A DNA stretch of 64,000 nucleotides from Streptomyces sulfonofaciens (GTDB lineage Bacteria > Actinomycetota > Actinomycetes > Streptomycetales > Streptomycetaceae), in NCBI RefSeq assembly GCF_014656295.1, contig NZ_BNCD01000001.1, positions 186,001-250,000 on the forward strand, in the 5' to 3' direction. The notes under the pieces are model-generated. The model made no database searches. It was not told the DNA's origin and saw nothing but the letters and a program-made list of their open reading frames with translations. Below are positions 24,665 to 33,420 of the stretch, piece by piece. Each line of letters begins with the position of its first letter. The first letter of the stretch is position 1. Position numbers and translations under genes: made by a program.

Positions 24665-25983
24665 TGAGGACCACGACGAAGGCACGGCAGCCCCGGACGG
24701 ACAGCACTGCCGCCGCGGCCCGCCCTGCCGCCCCGGCCGGGCGGGACCGCCCGGCCGGGGCGGCAGGGCCCGGCGCACGGGACGGCTCGAAGCCGGCCGG
24801 CCGGGGGCTGTCCGCGCAGGTGTGCACCTCCGCTGACGAGTTCGGCGCCCTCGAAGCGGAGTGGGACCTGCTGCACGGCCGCTGCACGGCCGCCACACCG
24901 TTCCAGACGCACGCCTGGCTGCACTCGTGGTGGCGTGCGTACGGGGCGCGCGGGGCGGGTCGCGGCCTGCGGGTGGTGCTGCTGCGCGCGGCGGCCCCGA
25001 ACGCGGGGGCCGAAGGGGCCCAAGGGGCCGGGCGGCTCGTCGGCGCCGCCGCGATGATGCGCGTGCACCGGCCGTTCCCGGCACTGGTGCCGCTGGGCGG
25101 CGCGATCTCCGACTTCTCCGACGTCCTGCTGGACGACGCGTACGCGCAGCAGGCTGCGCCGGCCCTGGCCGAGGCGCTGGCCGGGGCCGCGGGCAGCGCC
25201 CTGGTCGACTTCCGCGAGGTGCGGCCGGGGGCCGCGCTGGAGCGGGTGTACGCGTGCTGGCGGGGACCGCGCAGGACACTGCCCGACTCGCTCTGCCTGG
25301 AGCTGCCCGCCGTCCCGATGGACGAACTGGTGGCACGCCTGCCGTCGTCCCGGGGCCAGCGCGTCCGCTCGAACCTGCGCAAACTGGCCGCGCTGGGCGT
25401 CGAACGCCGGGTGGTGGCGCCCGAGGAGGTGCCCGCCATGCTGCGCGCCCTGCTCGCACTGCACCGGGTGCAGTGGCAGTGCCGGGGCAGGAAGGTGACG
25501 GGTGAACACCTGCGGCCGCGGTTCGCCGGGCACCTGGAGCACGCGGTGCGGGCGATGGCGGCGCGCGGTGCGGCGGCGGTCACGGAGTTCCGGCTCGACG
25601 GCGCGGTGGTGGCGGTCGACCTGACGCTGCTGGCGCCCCGGCTGGCCGGCGGCTATCTGTTCGGCGCCGACCCGAGGCTGCGGGAGCGGAAGGTGGACGT
25701 GGCGACGATGCTGATGCACTCGGGCACCCTGCACCTGGCAGAACTGCGGGACCAGCGGGGCTCCCGGGACCCGGCGGGCGGGCCCGGCGTGCTGAGCCTG
25801 CTGCGCGGCGACGAGCCGTACAAGCACCACTGGCGGCCGGAACGGGTCGTCAACCGGCGCCTCCTGCTGGCCCGCGGGCGCTCCGCGGCGCTGCTGACCG
25901 CGACGGCCTGGGACTCGGCGGCCCGCTCGCGCGCCAAGGCCCTGCTGCGCAGTCGCCGGGAAGGCATCGGCACGGCCGGGTGA
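24664..25983 (+). CDS. CelD/BcsL-FemAB-type GNAT acyltransferase of the polysaccharide cluster
   Basis: The 439-residue protein has an Ala/Gly/Arg-rich N-terminus of about 50 residues and then the CelD-like region (FGALEAEWDLLHGRCTAATP, followed by FQTHAWLHSWW). A GNAT_6/FemAB-like half includes RSNLRKLAALG and the YLFGADPRLRERKVD motif. Such proteins accompany exopolysaccharide clusters and probably transfer an acyl or aminoacyl group to the glycan; the substrate is unknown. The ATG shares one base with the preceding TGA. It is the last gene of the seven-gene run. Confidence 0.75.
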   Translation: MRTTTKARQPRTDSTAAAARPAAPAGRDRPAGAAGPGARDGSKPAGRGLSAQVCTSADEFGALEAEWDLLHGRCTAATPFQTHAWLHSWWRAYGARGAGRGLRVVLLRAAAPNAGAEGAQGAGRLVGAAAMMRVHRPFPALVPLGGAISDFSDVLLDDAYAQQAAPALAEALAGAAGSALVDFREVRPGAALERVYACWRGPRRTLPDSLCLELPAVPMDELVARLPSSRGQRVRSNLRKLAALGVERRVVAPEEVPAMLRALLALHRVQWQCRGRKVTGEHLRPRFAGHLEHAVRAMAARGAAAVTEFRLDGAVVAVDLTLLAPRLAGGYLFGADPRLRERKVDVATMLMHSGTLHLAELRDQRGSRDPAGGPGVLSLLRGDEPYKHHWRPERVVNRRLLLARGRSAALLTATAWDSAARSRAKALLRSRREGIGTAG

Positions 25984-26158
25984 GGACCGGGGTCCGGCGG
26001 CGCACGCCGCACGGCACCGCCGTCCCGGCCCGGCGGCCGCACGCCTGCGCCGCGGTGTGAGCGGCCCCGCGGGGCCGTCCGCACCGCGGCGCAGGCGCCG
26101 TGGCCGGAAGGCCGCCGGCAGCGCCTGGCCGGGGCCGCCGGCGAGCCTGCGCCGGGGG

Positions 26159-26686
26159 CTACCGGCGAGCCGCCGCCCTGCCCCTGCGGTACAGGATTCC
26201 GCCGCCGGCCAGCAGCACCGCACCGAGGCCGCCGGCCACCAGCGTGGTCGGGTCGCCGCCGGTCTCGGCCAGTTGCGGGGCCGCCACGGGCAGCGTGTGG
26301 GCCTCGTGGACCACGGGCTCGTGGTGCTGCGGCGCGGGCGGGTCGGGCTGCGGGGCGCGCGGCTCCGGAGCCTCGGGCTGCGGCGCGTCGGGCTCCGGGC
26401 CGTCCGGCTCCGAGCAGTCCGGGTCCGGGCTGTCGGCCTGCGCGTCCTGCTCGTCGCCGACGGTGACGCAACCGGCGGTGAGCTCCTGGATCGGGTCGAG
26501 GCCGCCGATGCTGCCGCAGACGTTCACGGGCCCGTCGACGGGCGACTGCGGGATGCCGCCCAACAGCGTGCCGGCCGAGTCCGTCACGATCGCGTCCGCG
26601 TCGGCGAACGCGTAGCCGCCCGGAACGGACAGGATGCCCGTCACGGCCGCGGCCGTGAGCATTCCCTTACTGAGGACCTGTCGCAC
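26159..26686 (-). CDS. Chaplin-like secreted protein with LAETG sortase anchor
   Basis: The 175-residue precursor starts at a GTG giving RQVLSKGMLTAAAVTG, the N-terminal pattern of Streptomyces chaplins, with signal cleavage near GYAFA. One chaplin-like domain follows, with two cysteines (PVNVCGSIGG and TAGCVTV) but lacking the usual Gly/Asn-rich core, so it is divergent. A Pro/Glu/Asp-rich spacer, LAETG, a membrane helix and RRGRAAARR end the protein, the layout of long chaplins attached by class E sortase. GGAAG lies 9 bases before the GTG; upstream extensions are rejected. It may coat aerial hyphae; position beside the glycan cluster suggests a joint surface role. Confidence 0.75.
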   Translation of the reverse strand: MRQVLSKGMLTAAAVTGILSVPGGYAFADADAIVTDSAGTLLGGIPQSPVDGPVNVCGSIGGLDPIQELTAGCVTVGDEQDAQADSPDPDCSEPDGPEPDAPQPEAPEPRAPQPDPPAPQHHEPVVHEAHTLPVAAPQLAETGGDPTTLVAGGLGAVLLAGGGILYRRGRAAARR

Positions 26687-26941
26687 TCTAGTTGTCTTCC
26701 TGCTCGCAATGGGGAGCCGGCCTGTCCGGTTGACCGTCCAGGTCCGGCACTGACACAGCCTGGCCGGCTGTTGTAAGTGCCACGTGATACGTGAACGCGG
26801 CCGGCCGCGGGAACGGCAGGAGCGCTCTGAGGCGTTTCCGGTTTCCTTTTGTGCTTTTCTGGATAACGGACGCACGTAGGCACTGGCATCTGTTCAACTG
26901 CGCCGCATCGGAATGGTTTCGGGTGCTCACCCGGTCGATGT

Positions 26942-27145
26942 TCAGAAACTGCCACCACGCGGCCAGAAATCCCGCGACACAATCGCGTTCCATTCCGGGT
27001 CCGGTCCCCCCGGCAGCGTCCTGCCCTGACGGCGCCATGCCTCGAGCAGGGCGGTGTAGACCGGCTCGGCTGCGCGGTCCTCATGAGGTCGCCGGCTCGC
27101 CGGAATCATTCCGTGGCGTTTCCAGCCGCCCTGGCCCTGGGTCAT
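26942..27145 (-). CDS. Small hypothetical protein
   Basis: The 67-residue frame contains a helical motif (PVYTALLEAWRRQGRTLPGG, then PDPEWNAIVS) that looks like a genuine folded peptide, not GC-rich noise. A strong GGAGGAG lies 10 bases before the ATG. It is divergent from the LCP gene and lies in a 620-base gap after the chaplin-like gene. No domain or function was recognised. Its conservation should decide whether it is real. Confidence 0.5.
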   Translation of the reverse strand: MTQGQGGWKRHGMIPASRRPHEDRAAEPVYTALLEAWRRQGRTLPGGPDPEWNAIVSRDFWPRGGSF

Positions 27146-27306
27146 GGTCCCTCATCTCCTCCGGTGTCCCGACGACCCGGGAGCGACCCGCACGCGGGAT
27201 TGGCACAAAAGAGTTGTCCGGGCGCGCCGCGCCCGGCAGGCGTCCGCACCTTCGACATGCCGGTCATACGCTTATTGCGCTGGAAATGCGTGGGACGGAG
27301 CCCGTT

Positions 27307-28410
27307 GTGGAAAAGCAGAAGAAATCACCGCCCACCAACCAGGAGAACCGGCGGTGGAGTGCCGTGCTCACCGCCGCCGTGCTTTTCGCGCTGGCCGCCG
27401 GGATCGCCGGCGCATCGCTCGCGCTGCCTCAGCGGGTCCAACGCGCGGACAGCCTCACCGGTATGCGGGAACGTCCGAATGGCGGACCCGGCACCAACAT
27501 CCTGCTGATGGGCACGGACGGCCGCGGGACGGTCACGGCGCGGGAGAGGAGCCGGTTCCGGCTGGGCGGCGCCGGGTGCGACTGCACCGATGTGCTGATG
27601 CTCGTGCACGTCTCCGACGGGCACGGGCGCGTCAGCGTCGTGGGGCTGCCACGCGACTCGTACGCGCGCATCCCCGCATTTCGCGATCCGGGCACCGGGC
27701 AGCGCAGACCGGCGCGTTCGGCGAAGATCAACGCCGCCTACGGCGCGGGCGGCGCGCCGCTGGTGGTCCGGACGGTGGAGGAGATGACGGACGTCCGGAT
27801 CGACCGCTACGTGCAGGTGGACTTCCGCCGTTTCATCGACACCGTCGACGCCCTGCACGGCGTGGAGGTCTGCACCCAGCGACCGCTGCGGGACACCGCC
27901 AGCGGACTCGCCCTCGCCCCGGGTCGGCACCTGCTCGGCGGCGGACAGGCCCTCCAGTACGTGCGCGCCCGGCACACCGACGCCGCCGCCGACTTCGGCC
28001 GGATCCAGCGGCAGCAGCGGTTCCTGGTGGCCGTGCTGGAGCGGCTGCGCACCACGCGTGCGCTCGACGACCCCGTCCGGGTGGCCCGGCTCGGCCGCGC
28101 CCTGCTCGGCCCCGGCCGGGCCGGCGAACAGCTCACCGTGCCGCAGCTCGTCGCGCTCGCCGGCGCGCTGCGGCAGTTGCGCCCGGGCGCAACGGAGTTC
28201 GCGACGGTTGCGGTGGGCACCGGCCGGGTGCGGGTCCCGGGCGGCGGGACCGCGGTCGTCTGGGACCGCCGGCGCGCCGCCGCGCTCTTCGCCCGGCTCC
28301 GCGCGGACCGGCCGCTGACCGCGGCCGACCCCGGCGCCCGCTGGGCCGATCCGCCGCTTCCCGGCGGCGACCCGCGCCCCGTGCGCGGCAGCACGCTGGC
28401 GTGCCGCTGA
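27307..28410 (+). CDS. LytR-CpsA-Psr (LCP) family cell-wall glycan ligase
   Basis: The 367-residue type II membrane protein has a short cytoplasmic N-terminus, one membrane helix (LTAAVLFALAAGIAGASLAL) and an extracellular LCP domain. Family motifs are TNILLMGTDGRG, the Arg and Asp of VGLPRDSYARIP, KINAAYGAGG and the C-terminal ALQYVRARHTDAAADFGR segment. LCP enzymes move polyprenyl-linked glycans onto peptidoglycan or protein. Its place after the exopolysaccharide run suggests it attaches that glycan to the wall. The GTG at 27307 has GGAG 6 bases upstream and is preferred; ATG 27286 is the alternative. Confidence 0.88.
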   Translation: MEKQKKSPPTNQENRRWSAVLTAAVLFALAAGIAGASLALPQRVQRADSLTGMRERPNGGPGTNILLMGTDGRGTVTARERSRFRLGGAGCDCTDVLMLVHVSDGHGRVSVVGLPRDSYARIPAFRDPGTGQRRPARSAKINAAYGAGGAPLVVRTVEEMTDVRIDRYVQVDFRRFIDTVDALHGVEVCTQRPLRDTASGLALAPGRHLLGGGQALQYVRARHTDAAADFGRIQRQQRFLVAVLERLRTTRALDDPVRVARLGRALLGPGRAGEQLTVPQLVALAGALRQLRPGATEFATVAVGTGRVRVPGGGTAVVWDRRRAAALFARLRADRPLTAADPGARWADPPLPGGDPRPVRGSTLACR

Positions 28411-28630
28411 GGCACGGCCCCTACCGGACCGCCGAGCCGGACGGCGGCGGCGATCGCCCCGGCCTGCGAGCGCACGCACCCCGGCCGTCAGGCGCACAGG
28501 ACGGAGCCGCACCGTCCGGCGCACAGGACAGAGCCGCACCGGCGCCGTGTCCGCCGCCGGCGCGTCCGGCGCGCCGCTTCGCACCGCACCCCTCGGCCGC
28601 CCCGGCCCCGGCGCCCCGTACCGTGGTGGT

Positions 28631-29497
28631 GTGTACCGGTTCCTGCTGACGCCCCGCTGGTGGGGGATCAACGTCTTCGCGCTGCTCGCGATCCCGCTCT
28701 GCGTCTTCATGGGCACCTGGCAGCTCAGCCGGTTCGAGGGGCACGTGCGGGACCAGCACGCCGCCGACCGCGCGTCCGGCGCCCACCGCCGCGCCGCGCC
28801 CCGGCCGCTCGACTCGCTGCTCCCGGTCAGCCAGGCGACCTCCGGCGAACGGGCCACGGCCACCGGGCGCTACGCCACCCAACTGCTGGTGCCGCACCGG
28901 CAACTGGACGGCAAGGACGGCAGTTACGTCCTCACCCTGCTGCGCACCGCGAGCGGCAGGGCCCTGCCGGTGGTGCGCGGCTGGCTGCCCGGCCCACCGC
29001 GGCCCGGCGCCGTACCGGCACCGCCCACCGGCCGGGTCACCGTGACCGGCTCGCTGCAGTCCTCGGAGACTCCGGACACGGACGGCGTCACCGACACCGG
29101 TGGCCTGCCGTCCGGCCAGGTCGGCATGATCAGCGCGGCCTCGCTGGTGAACCTCGTCCCCTACCGGGTCTACGACGCCTGGATCACGCTCGACAGCGCG
29201 GCGCCCGGTCTGAAGGCGGTGCCGGCCGTCGCACCGCAGGGCAGCGGCCTCGATCTGAAGGCGTTCCAGAACCTCGGCTACACCGGCGAGTGGTTCGTCT
29301 TCGCCGGCTTCGTGGTCTTCATGTGGTTCCGGCTGGCGCGCCGCGAGGCGGAACTGGCCAGGGACGCCCGGCTGGGCCTGGTCACCGCCGAGGACGGCGA
29401 CGCGGGCACGGAGGACGGCGACGCGGGCATCAGGAACGGCGGTGCGGGCACCGAGGAAGGACGTACCGAGGCGACCACCGCGCCCCGCTCCCCCTGA
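28631..29497 (+). CDS. SURF1-family cytochrome oxidase assembly protein
   Basis: The 288-residue protein begins VYRFLLTPRWWGINVF, runs into a first membrane helix and the MGTWQLSRFEGH motif, has a middle extracytoplasmic domain (PVVRGWLPGP), and a second helix near the end (WFVFAGFVVFMWFRLARR). This is the standard SURF1 layout, used in assembling aa3-type oxidase. The GTG at 28631 matches the family start; the frame is open further up but encodes a Gly/Pro-rich string. The Glu/Asp/Gly-rich tail has EDGDAG repeats. Confidence 0.88.
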   Translation: MYRFLLTPRWWGINVFALLAIPLCVFMGTWQLSRFEGHVRDQHAADRASGAHRRAAPRPLDSLLPVSQATSGERATATGRYATQLLVPHRQLDGKDGSYVLTLLRTASGRALPVVRGWLPGPPRPGAVPAPPTGRVTVTGSLQSSETPDTDGVTDTGGLPSGQVGMISAASLVNLVPYRVYDAWITLDSAAPGLKAVPAVAPQGSGLDLKAFQNLGYTGEWFVFAGFVVFMWFRLARREAELARDARLGLVTAEDGDAGTEDGDAGIRNGGAGTEEGRTEATTAPRSP

Positions 29498-29641
29498 CAC
29501 CCGTACGGGTGGGGTGCGCGGGCCCCGGGCGGCGCCCGGCCTCGTCCGCGCGAGCACCGCGCAGGCCCTCACGGGCCGGGGCCGCGGCCCGACGCCCCGG
29601 TCGGCGGGCTCACACGCCAGGGCGGCGCCCGGGTGCGTCCA

Positions 29642-29805
29642 AGGGCTGTCCCGTGATCCCCAGTGGATCGGCGAGCGGCGTCGGATGCGGTCGATCGCAA
29701 GGCGGAGGGTCGTCCTCGTACCGGGTCGTATGTGGGCGATCCCGACAACGCGGCGGGTGGCCGTGGCCGGCGTCGGGAGCCCGCCGGGGATTACGGGACA
29801 GCCCT
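29642..29805. mobile_element. MITE-like element with 20-bp terminal inverted repeats
   Basis: AGGGCTGTCCCGTGATCCCC at 29642-29661 is matched in inverted orientation at 29786-29805 with one mismatch (19 of 20). The 164-bp element has no coding capacity and no obvious target-site duplication. It sits between the convergent SURF1 and DUF4232 genes, and its right end touches the stop codon of the latter. It may also act as a two-way terminator. It fits a non-autonomous relative of an insertion sequence. Confidence 0.65.
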
Positions 29806-31088
29806 CAGGACGCGGGCAGCAGGCCCGTCCGGTAGAGCGTGCCCGCACAGGCGTTCGGGATGGTGGTGCCGGCGGTGGGCGCGCCGGGTTCCGCGGTGTG
29901 CGAGACGGCGACGCTGCCGTCCGCGGGATCGCCGTCCTCCCGGTAGAGCTGCGGACTCGCACCGGTGTCGCCGCCGGCGGCCGTGGGGGTGTCCGAGGAG
30001 GTGGGGTCGGGCGACGCGTCGCCTCCGCTGGGACAGGCCGCGGACGGCACCCAGGCGAACTCCACCTGGTACGACTGGCCCGGCGCCAGGATCAACTGGG
30101 CGGGCTGGTCGGCGGGCGCGGGCAGTCCGGTCGCCGGGTCGCCCGCGGTGTGGTCGACGACGGTGATCCTCGCCGGGTCCGCCGCGCCCTGGGCCAGGGT
30201 GGCGACGGTGCCCGCGCCGTCGACCGTGCAGTCACTGCCGGAGACGTTGGAGACGCGGAAGCTGCCGTAGACCTTGCCTTCTGCGTCCGGCGGGCCGACG
30301 CTCGCCTGGGCGTTGCCGAGCGCGCTCGCCACACAGCCCGGTGAGCGGGCGGCCAGGGTGTTCTCCGGGTCGGGGCTGCCGGCCGAGCCGGCGTCGCCCG
30401 TGCCGTGGCCGTGGGAGCCGTGGGCGGCGCCGTCGTGTTTGGAGTGGCCGGATCCGGACGGCTGCCCGGCGCCCTGCCGGCCGCCGTCGGCCTCCTTGCC
30501 GTGGCCCGTGCCGCCGGGCACGTCCTGGTCGTGGCCCGCGACGGCGGTGCGGTCGTGGCCCGCGCCGCGGGAGTTCGAGACGTGGATGAGCGCGGGCACC
30601 GCGGTGCCGAGCAGGACGACCGCCGCGGCGGCGCCCACCAGGGCCTGCCGCTTGCGGGCCCGCCGGGCGGGCACGGCGCGGCGCAGCCGTTCGAGGCTCT
30701 GCTCGCCGGGCCCGACCTCCTTGACCGCCTCCCGCAGCAACCGGCGCAGCGCCTGCTCGTCGGCGCCGAGGCCGTCGTTCTCGCCGGACTCGTCGGGGCC
30801 GGACGGCCACGTCCCCGGGTCGCCGGGGCCGCCGTCGCCCGAGCCGCCGCCCGTGCCGGAGCCGCGTCCCGGGCCGCCGGGCCCGCCGGGGGCGTCGTGG
30901 CCCCGCGGGCCGGTGGCGGGCGGACCGGTGCGCTCCATGGGGCCCTCGGGGTCCGTCCGGTGGCCGGGGGCCGCCGTGTCGGGCACGTTCGCGTGCGGGC
31001 CCTGGATGCCGGGGCCCGCAGTCCCGCGAGCGGTCCCGTCACCGCGAGCGTTCCCGTGCGGGAAGCTGTCGGAGGGGGCGTCGTTCAC
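29805..31088 (-). CDS. Membrane protein with His-rich segment and DUF4232-like extracellular domain
   Basis: The 427-residue protein has a Gly/Pro-rich cytoplasmic start, a helical segment (EQALRRLLREAVKEVG), a membrane helix (ALVGAAAAVVLLGTAVPALI), a His/Gly-rich stretch with HGSHGHG-type units (about residues 195-245), then a beta-rich domain with four cysteines (PGCVASALG, SDCTVDG, AACPSGG and NACAGT). It follows the sigma-factor gene, so it may be the membrane partner or anti-sigma factor; this is inferred from position. The GTG at 31088 with GGGAA upstream is chosen; an ATG at 31277 overlaps the sigma stop as ATGA and would add 63 residues. Confidence 0.7.
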   Translation of the reverse strand: MNDAPSDSFPHGNARGDGTARGTAGPGIQGPHANVPDTAAPGHRTDPEGPMERTGPPATGPRGHDAPGGPGGPGRGSGTGGGSGDGGPGDPGTWPSGPDESGENDGLGADEQALRRLLREAVKEVGPGEQSLERLRRAVPARRARKRQALVGAAAAVVLLGTAVPALIHVSNSRGAGHDRTAVAGHDQDVPGGTGHGKEADGGRQGAGQPSGSGHSKHDGAAHGSHGHGTGDAGSAGSPDPENTLAARSPGCVASALGNAQASVGPPDAEGKVYGSFRVSNVSGSDCTVDGAGTVATLAQGAADPARITVVDHTAGDPATGLPAPADQPAQLILAPGQSYQVEFAWVPSAACPSGGDASPDPTSSDTPTAAGGDTGASPQLYREDGDPADGSVAVSHTAEPGAPTAGTTIPNACAGTLYRTGLLPAS

Positions 31089-31273
31089 TGTTGGGTTCCC
31101 AGCGTGGTGTCTGTCTGTGTGCCGGTCGACCTGGGCGGGCGGACCGAGGCGGTCGTGCGGATCGTACCGACCGGGGATGCGGGGGGTGCGGGGGTGGCCG
31201 GATCCGGGGCGGGCGCCGCGCGGTCCCGGCCCGCCGGCCCGCCCGTACCTGTGGTGCCCTCCTCCGGCGGTGT

Positions 31274-31936
31274 TCATGCCGGTGCCCCCATGGCCGTGCG
31301 CAGGGCGGCGATGCCGCGTGAGCCGTACGCCTTCACGGAGCCGAGCGATATGCCGAGCGTCTCGGCCACCTGGGCCTCCGTCATGTCGGCGAAGTAGCGC
31401 AGCACCAGCACCTCGCGCTGCCGCCGCTGGAGGCCCCGCATGGCCTTGATCAGGGCGTCACGCTCCAACTGGTCGTAGGCGCCCTCCTCGGCGCTGGCCA
31501 TGTCGGGCATCGGCTTGGTGAGCAGCTTCAGGCCCAGGATGCGGCGGCGCAGCGCGGAGCGGGACAGGTTGACGACGGTCTGGCGCAGATAGGCCAGGGT
31601 CTTCTCCGGGTCGCGGACCCGCCGGCGGGCCGAGTGCACCCGGATGAACGCCTCCTGGACGACGTCCTCGCAGGACGCGGTGTCGTCGAGGAGCAGCGCC
31701 GCGAGGCCGAGGAGCGACCGGTAGTGCGCGCGATAGGTCTCGGTGAGGTGATCGACTGTGGTGCCCGCGGCCATCGTGTCGTCAGCGCCCTCGCGCTGGG
31801 TCGGCACGGTGCGCGCTGCGGGCATCGGGGCGATCACCGGCATGCCGCCGGGCATGCGCGGCCGTCTCGGCGGCCTGAGAACGGCGCCGCCGACCGGCGA
31901 CACCGTGAATGCTGGGTATTTGACGACCTCTGCCAC
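31274..31936 (-). CDS. SigE-family ECF RNA polymerase sigma factor
   Basis: The 220-residue protein contains sigma region 2 (YRAHYRSLLGLAALLLDDTA, then EDVVQEAFIRVH) and region 4 (LQRRQREVLVLRYFADMTEA, then QVAETLGISLGSVKAYGSR with the HTH). The N-terminal 50 residues are not part of the fold. The start is uncertain: GTG 31936 gives the longest frame, while ATG 31774 (MAAGTTVDHLTETYR) with GAGGGCG upstream is attractive. It precedes the DUF4232-like membrane gene and is likely co-transcribed with it. Confidence 0.88.
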   Translation of the reverse strand: MAEVVKYPAFTVSPVGGAVLRPPRRPRMPGGMPVIAPMPAARTVPTQREGADDTMAAGTTVDHLTETYRAHYRSLLGLAALLLDDTASCEDVVQEAFIRVHSARRRVRDPEKTLAYLRQTVVNLSRSALRRRILGLKLLTKPMPDMASAEEGAYDQLERDALIKAMRGLQRRQREVLVLRYFADMTEAQVAETLGISLGSVKAYGSRGIAALRTAMGAPA

Positions 31937-32355
31937 GCAAGTTGGACACTCTTCCCCCCGTCAGGGTTGTACACGCCGGCAGAGTCGTATGCGCCGTACA
32001 CACCGTGCTTCTCGTTCCGGCCGGACACCGCTCTCGCGGGCACCGCTGTCGGCGGTGCACCACCTGCTCCCCTCCGCATCAGCCCTCCCCTGTGCCCGCG
32101 CGGTCCCGGCGGTGCGACACCTCCGGGGTTATCGCGAAGACGCCGTCCGGCTCCCGCGCGGTTCCACGGATCGAAGAGAGAATAAGAGAGCATATTCGGC
32201 CGCCGGGTCCGGATGCGTTCGGACGTGTCCGGACGCATCCGGACACGTCAGGACCGGGTGGAGTACTCGCGGCGGTGACGGGGGGCGGTGACCGTGCGCC
32301 GGGCCCGGACTCCGGCCCCTGCCGGCCCGGGACCGGGCCCGGTGGCCCGCCCGGC
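31937..32355. other. Intergenic region between asd and the sigma-factor gene
   Basis: The gap of 419 bases holds the upstream region of the sigma-factor gene and the terminator of the ask-asd operon (32209-32242). A run of A/G (about 32172-32192) is unusually AT-rich for this genome. No small gene was recognised. Confidence 0.5.
32209..32242 (-). terminator. 15-bp hairpin after ask-asd
   Basis: CCGGATGCGTTCGGA (32209-32223) pairs with 32228-32242 over 15 positions with a single G-T wobble and a CGTG loop. It lies about 115 bases beyond the asd stop on the minus strand and is a probable terminator. Confidence 0.65.
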
Positions 32356-33420
32356 TCAGGCCCCGGTCAGCTCCGCGGCCACCAGCTCGGCGATCTGGGC
32401 GGTGTTCAGGGCGGCGCCCTTGCGCAGGTTGTCACCGCAGACGAAGAGGTCGAGCGCGGTGGGATCGTCGAGGGCGCGGCGGACCCGGCCGACCCAGGTG
32501 GGGTCGGTGCCGACGGCGTCGGCGGGGGTCGGGAACTCGCCTGCCTCCGGGTCGTCGAAGAGCACCACACCGGGCGCGGTGGCCAGGATCTCCCTGGTGC
32601 GGTCGACGGTGACCTCGCCCTCGAAGCGGGCGTGCACGGTCAGCGAGTGGGTGGTGACGACGGGGACCCGGACGCAGGTGGCGGTGACCTTCAGCCGCGG
32701 CAGCCCGAGGATCTTGCGGGACTCGTCCCGTACCTTCATCTCCTCCGAGGACCAGCCCTCGTCCCGCAGCGACCCGGCCCACGGGACGACGTTCAGCGCG
32801 ACGGGCTCGGGGAAGGGGCCCGTGCGGTCGCCGACGGCGCGCCGCACGTCGCCGGGGCTGGTGCCCAGCTCGGTGCCCGCGACCAGCGAGAGCTGCCGGC
32901 GCAGGGTCTCCACACCGGCGCGGCCCGCGCCGCTCACCGCCTGGTAGGAGGAGACGACCAGTTCGCGGAGCCCGAACTCGGCGTGCAGCGCGCCCACCGC
33001 GACGATCATGGACAGGGTGGTGCAGTTCGGGCCCGCGACGATGCCGCGCGGACGGATCCGGGCGGCGTGCGGATTGACCTCGGGCACGACCAGCGGCACC
33101 TGGGGGTCCATCCGGAAGGCCGCCGAGTTGTCGACCACGACCGCCCCGTGCGCGGCGGCGCGCGGCGCCCACTCGGCGGCGACCTCGTCGGGGACGTCGA
33201 ACATGGCGACGTCCACGCCCTCGAAGGCCGCCTCGTCGAGCGCCACGACCTCGACCTCCTCGCCGCGCACGGTCAGCTTGCGGCCGGCCGAGCGCGGCGA
33301 GGCGACAAGGCGGATCTCACCCCAGATGTCCGCGTGCTGGGACAGGATCTGGAGCATGACCGTGCCGACGGCCCCGGTCGCCCCCACGACCGCAAGCGTC
33401 GGGCGCGCGGACCGCTCCAT
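32356..33420 (-). CDS. asd: Aspartate-semialdehyde dehydrogenase
   Basis: The 354-residue enzyme reduces aspartyl phosphate to aspartate semialdehyde for lysine, methionine, threonine and diaminopimelate synthesis. It has the NADP-binding GATGAVG loop near residue 14, the catalytic cysteine in GPNCTT (about residue 132), the SYQAVSGAG loop, and the His-containing [12 protein letters not shown] segment. Its ATG shares one base with the ask stop (TGATG), so the two genes are translationally coupled. Confidence 0.96.
   Translation of the reverse strand: MERSARPTLAVVGATGAVGTVMLQILSQHADIWGEIRLVASPRSAGRKLTVRGEEVEVVALDEAAFEGVDVAMFDVPDEVAAEWAPRAAAHGAVVVDNSAAFRMDPQVPLVVPEVNPHAARIRPRGIVAGPNCTTLSMIVAVGALHAEFGLRELVVSSYQAVSGAGRAGVETLRRQLSLVAGTELGTSPGDVRRAVGDRTGPFPEPVALNVVPWAGSLRDEGWSSEEMKVRDESRKILGLPRLKVTATCVRVPVVTTHSLTVHARFEGEVTVDRTREILATAPGVVLFDDPEAGEFPTPADAVGTDPTWVGRVRRALDDPTALDLFVCGDNLRKGAALNTAQIAELVAAELTGA

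Noticed and set aside
22694..25459. Minus-strand frame of over 900 codons opposite the GT4 tail and Wzz genes
   Set aside because: It consists of Arg/Pro/Gly/Ala runs produced by the repetitive tail on the other strand; no start or domain.
13020..25983. Antibiotic biosynthesis cluster
   Set aside because: No polyketide synthase, NRPS or other core enzyme is present; the genes fit glycan assembly and export.
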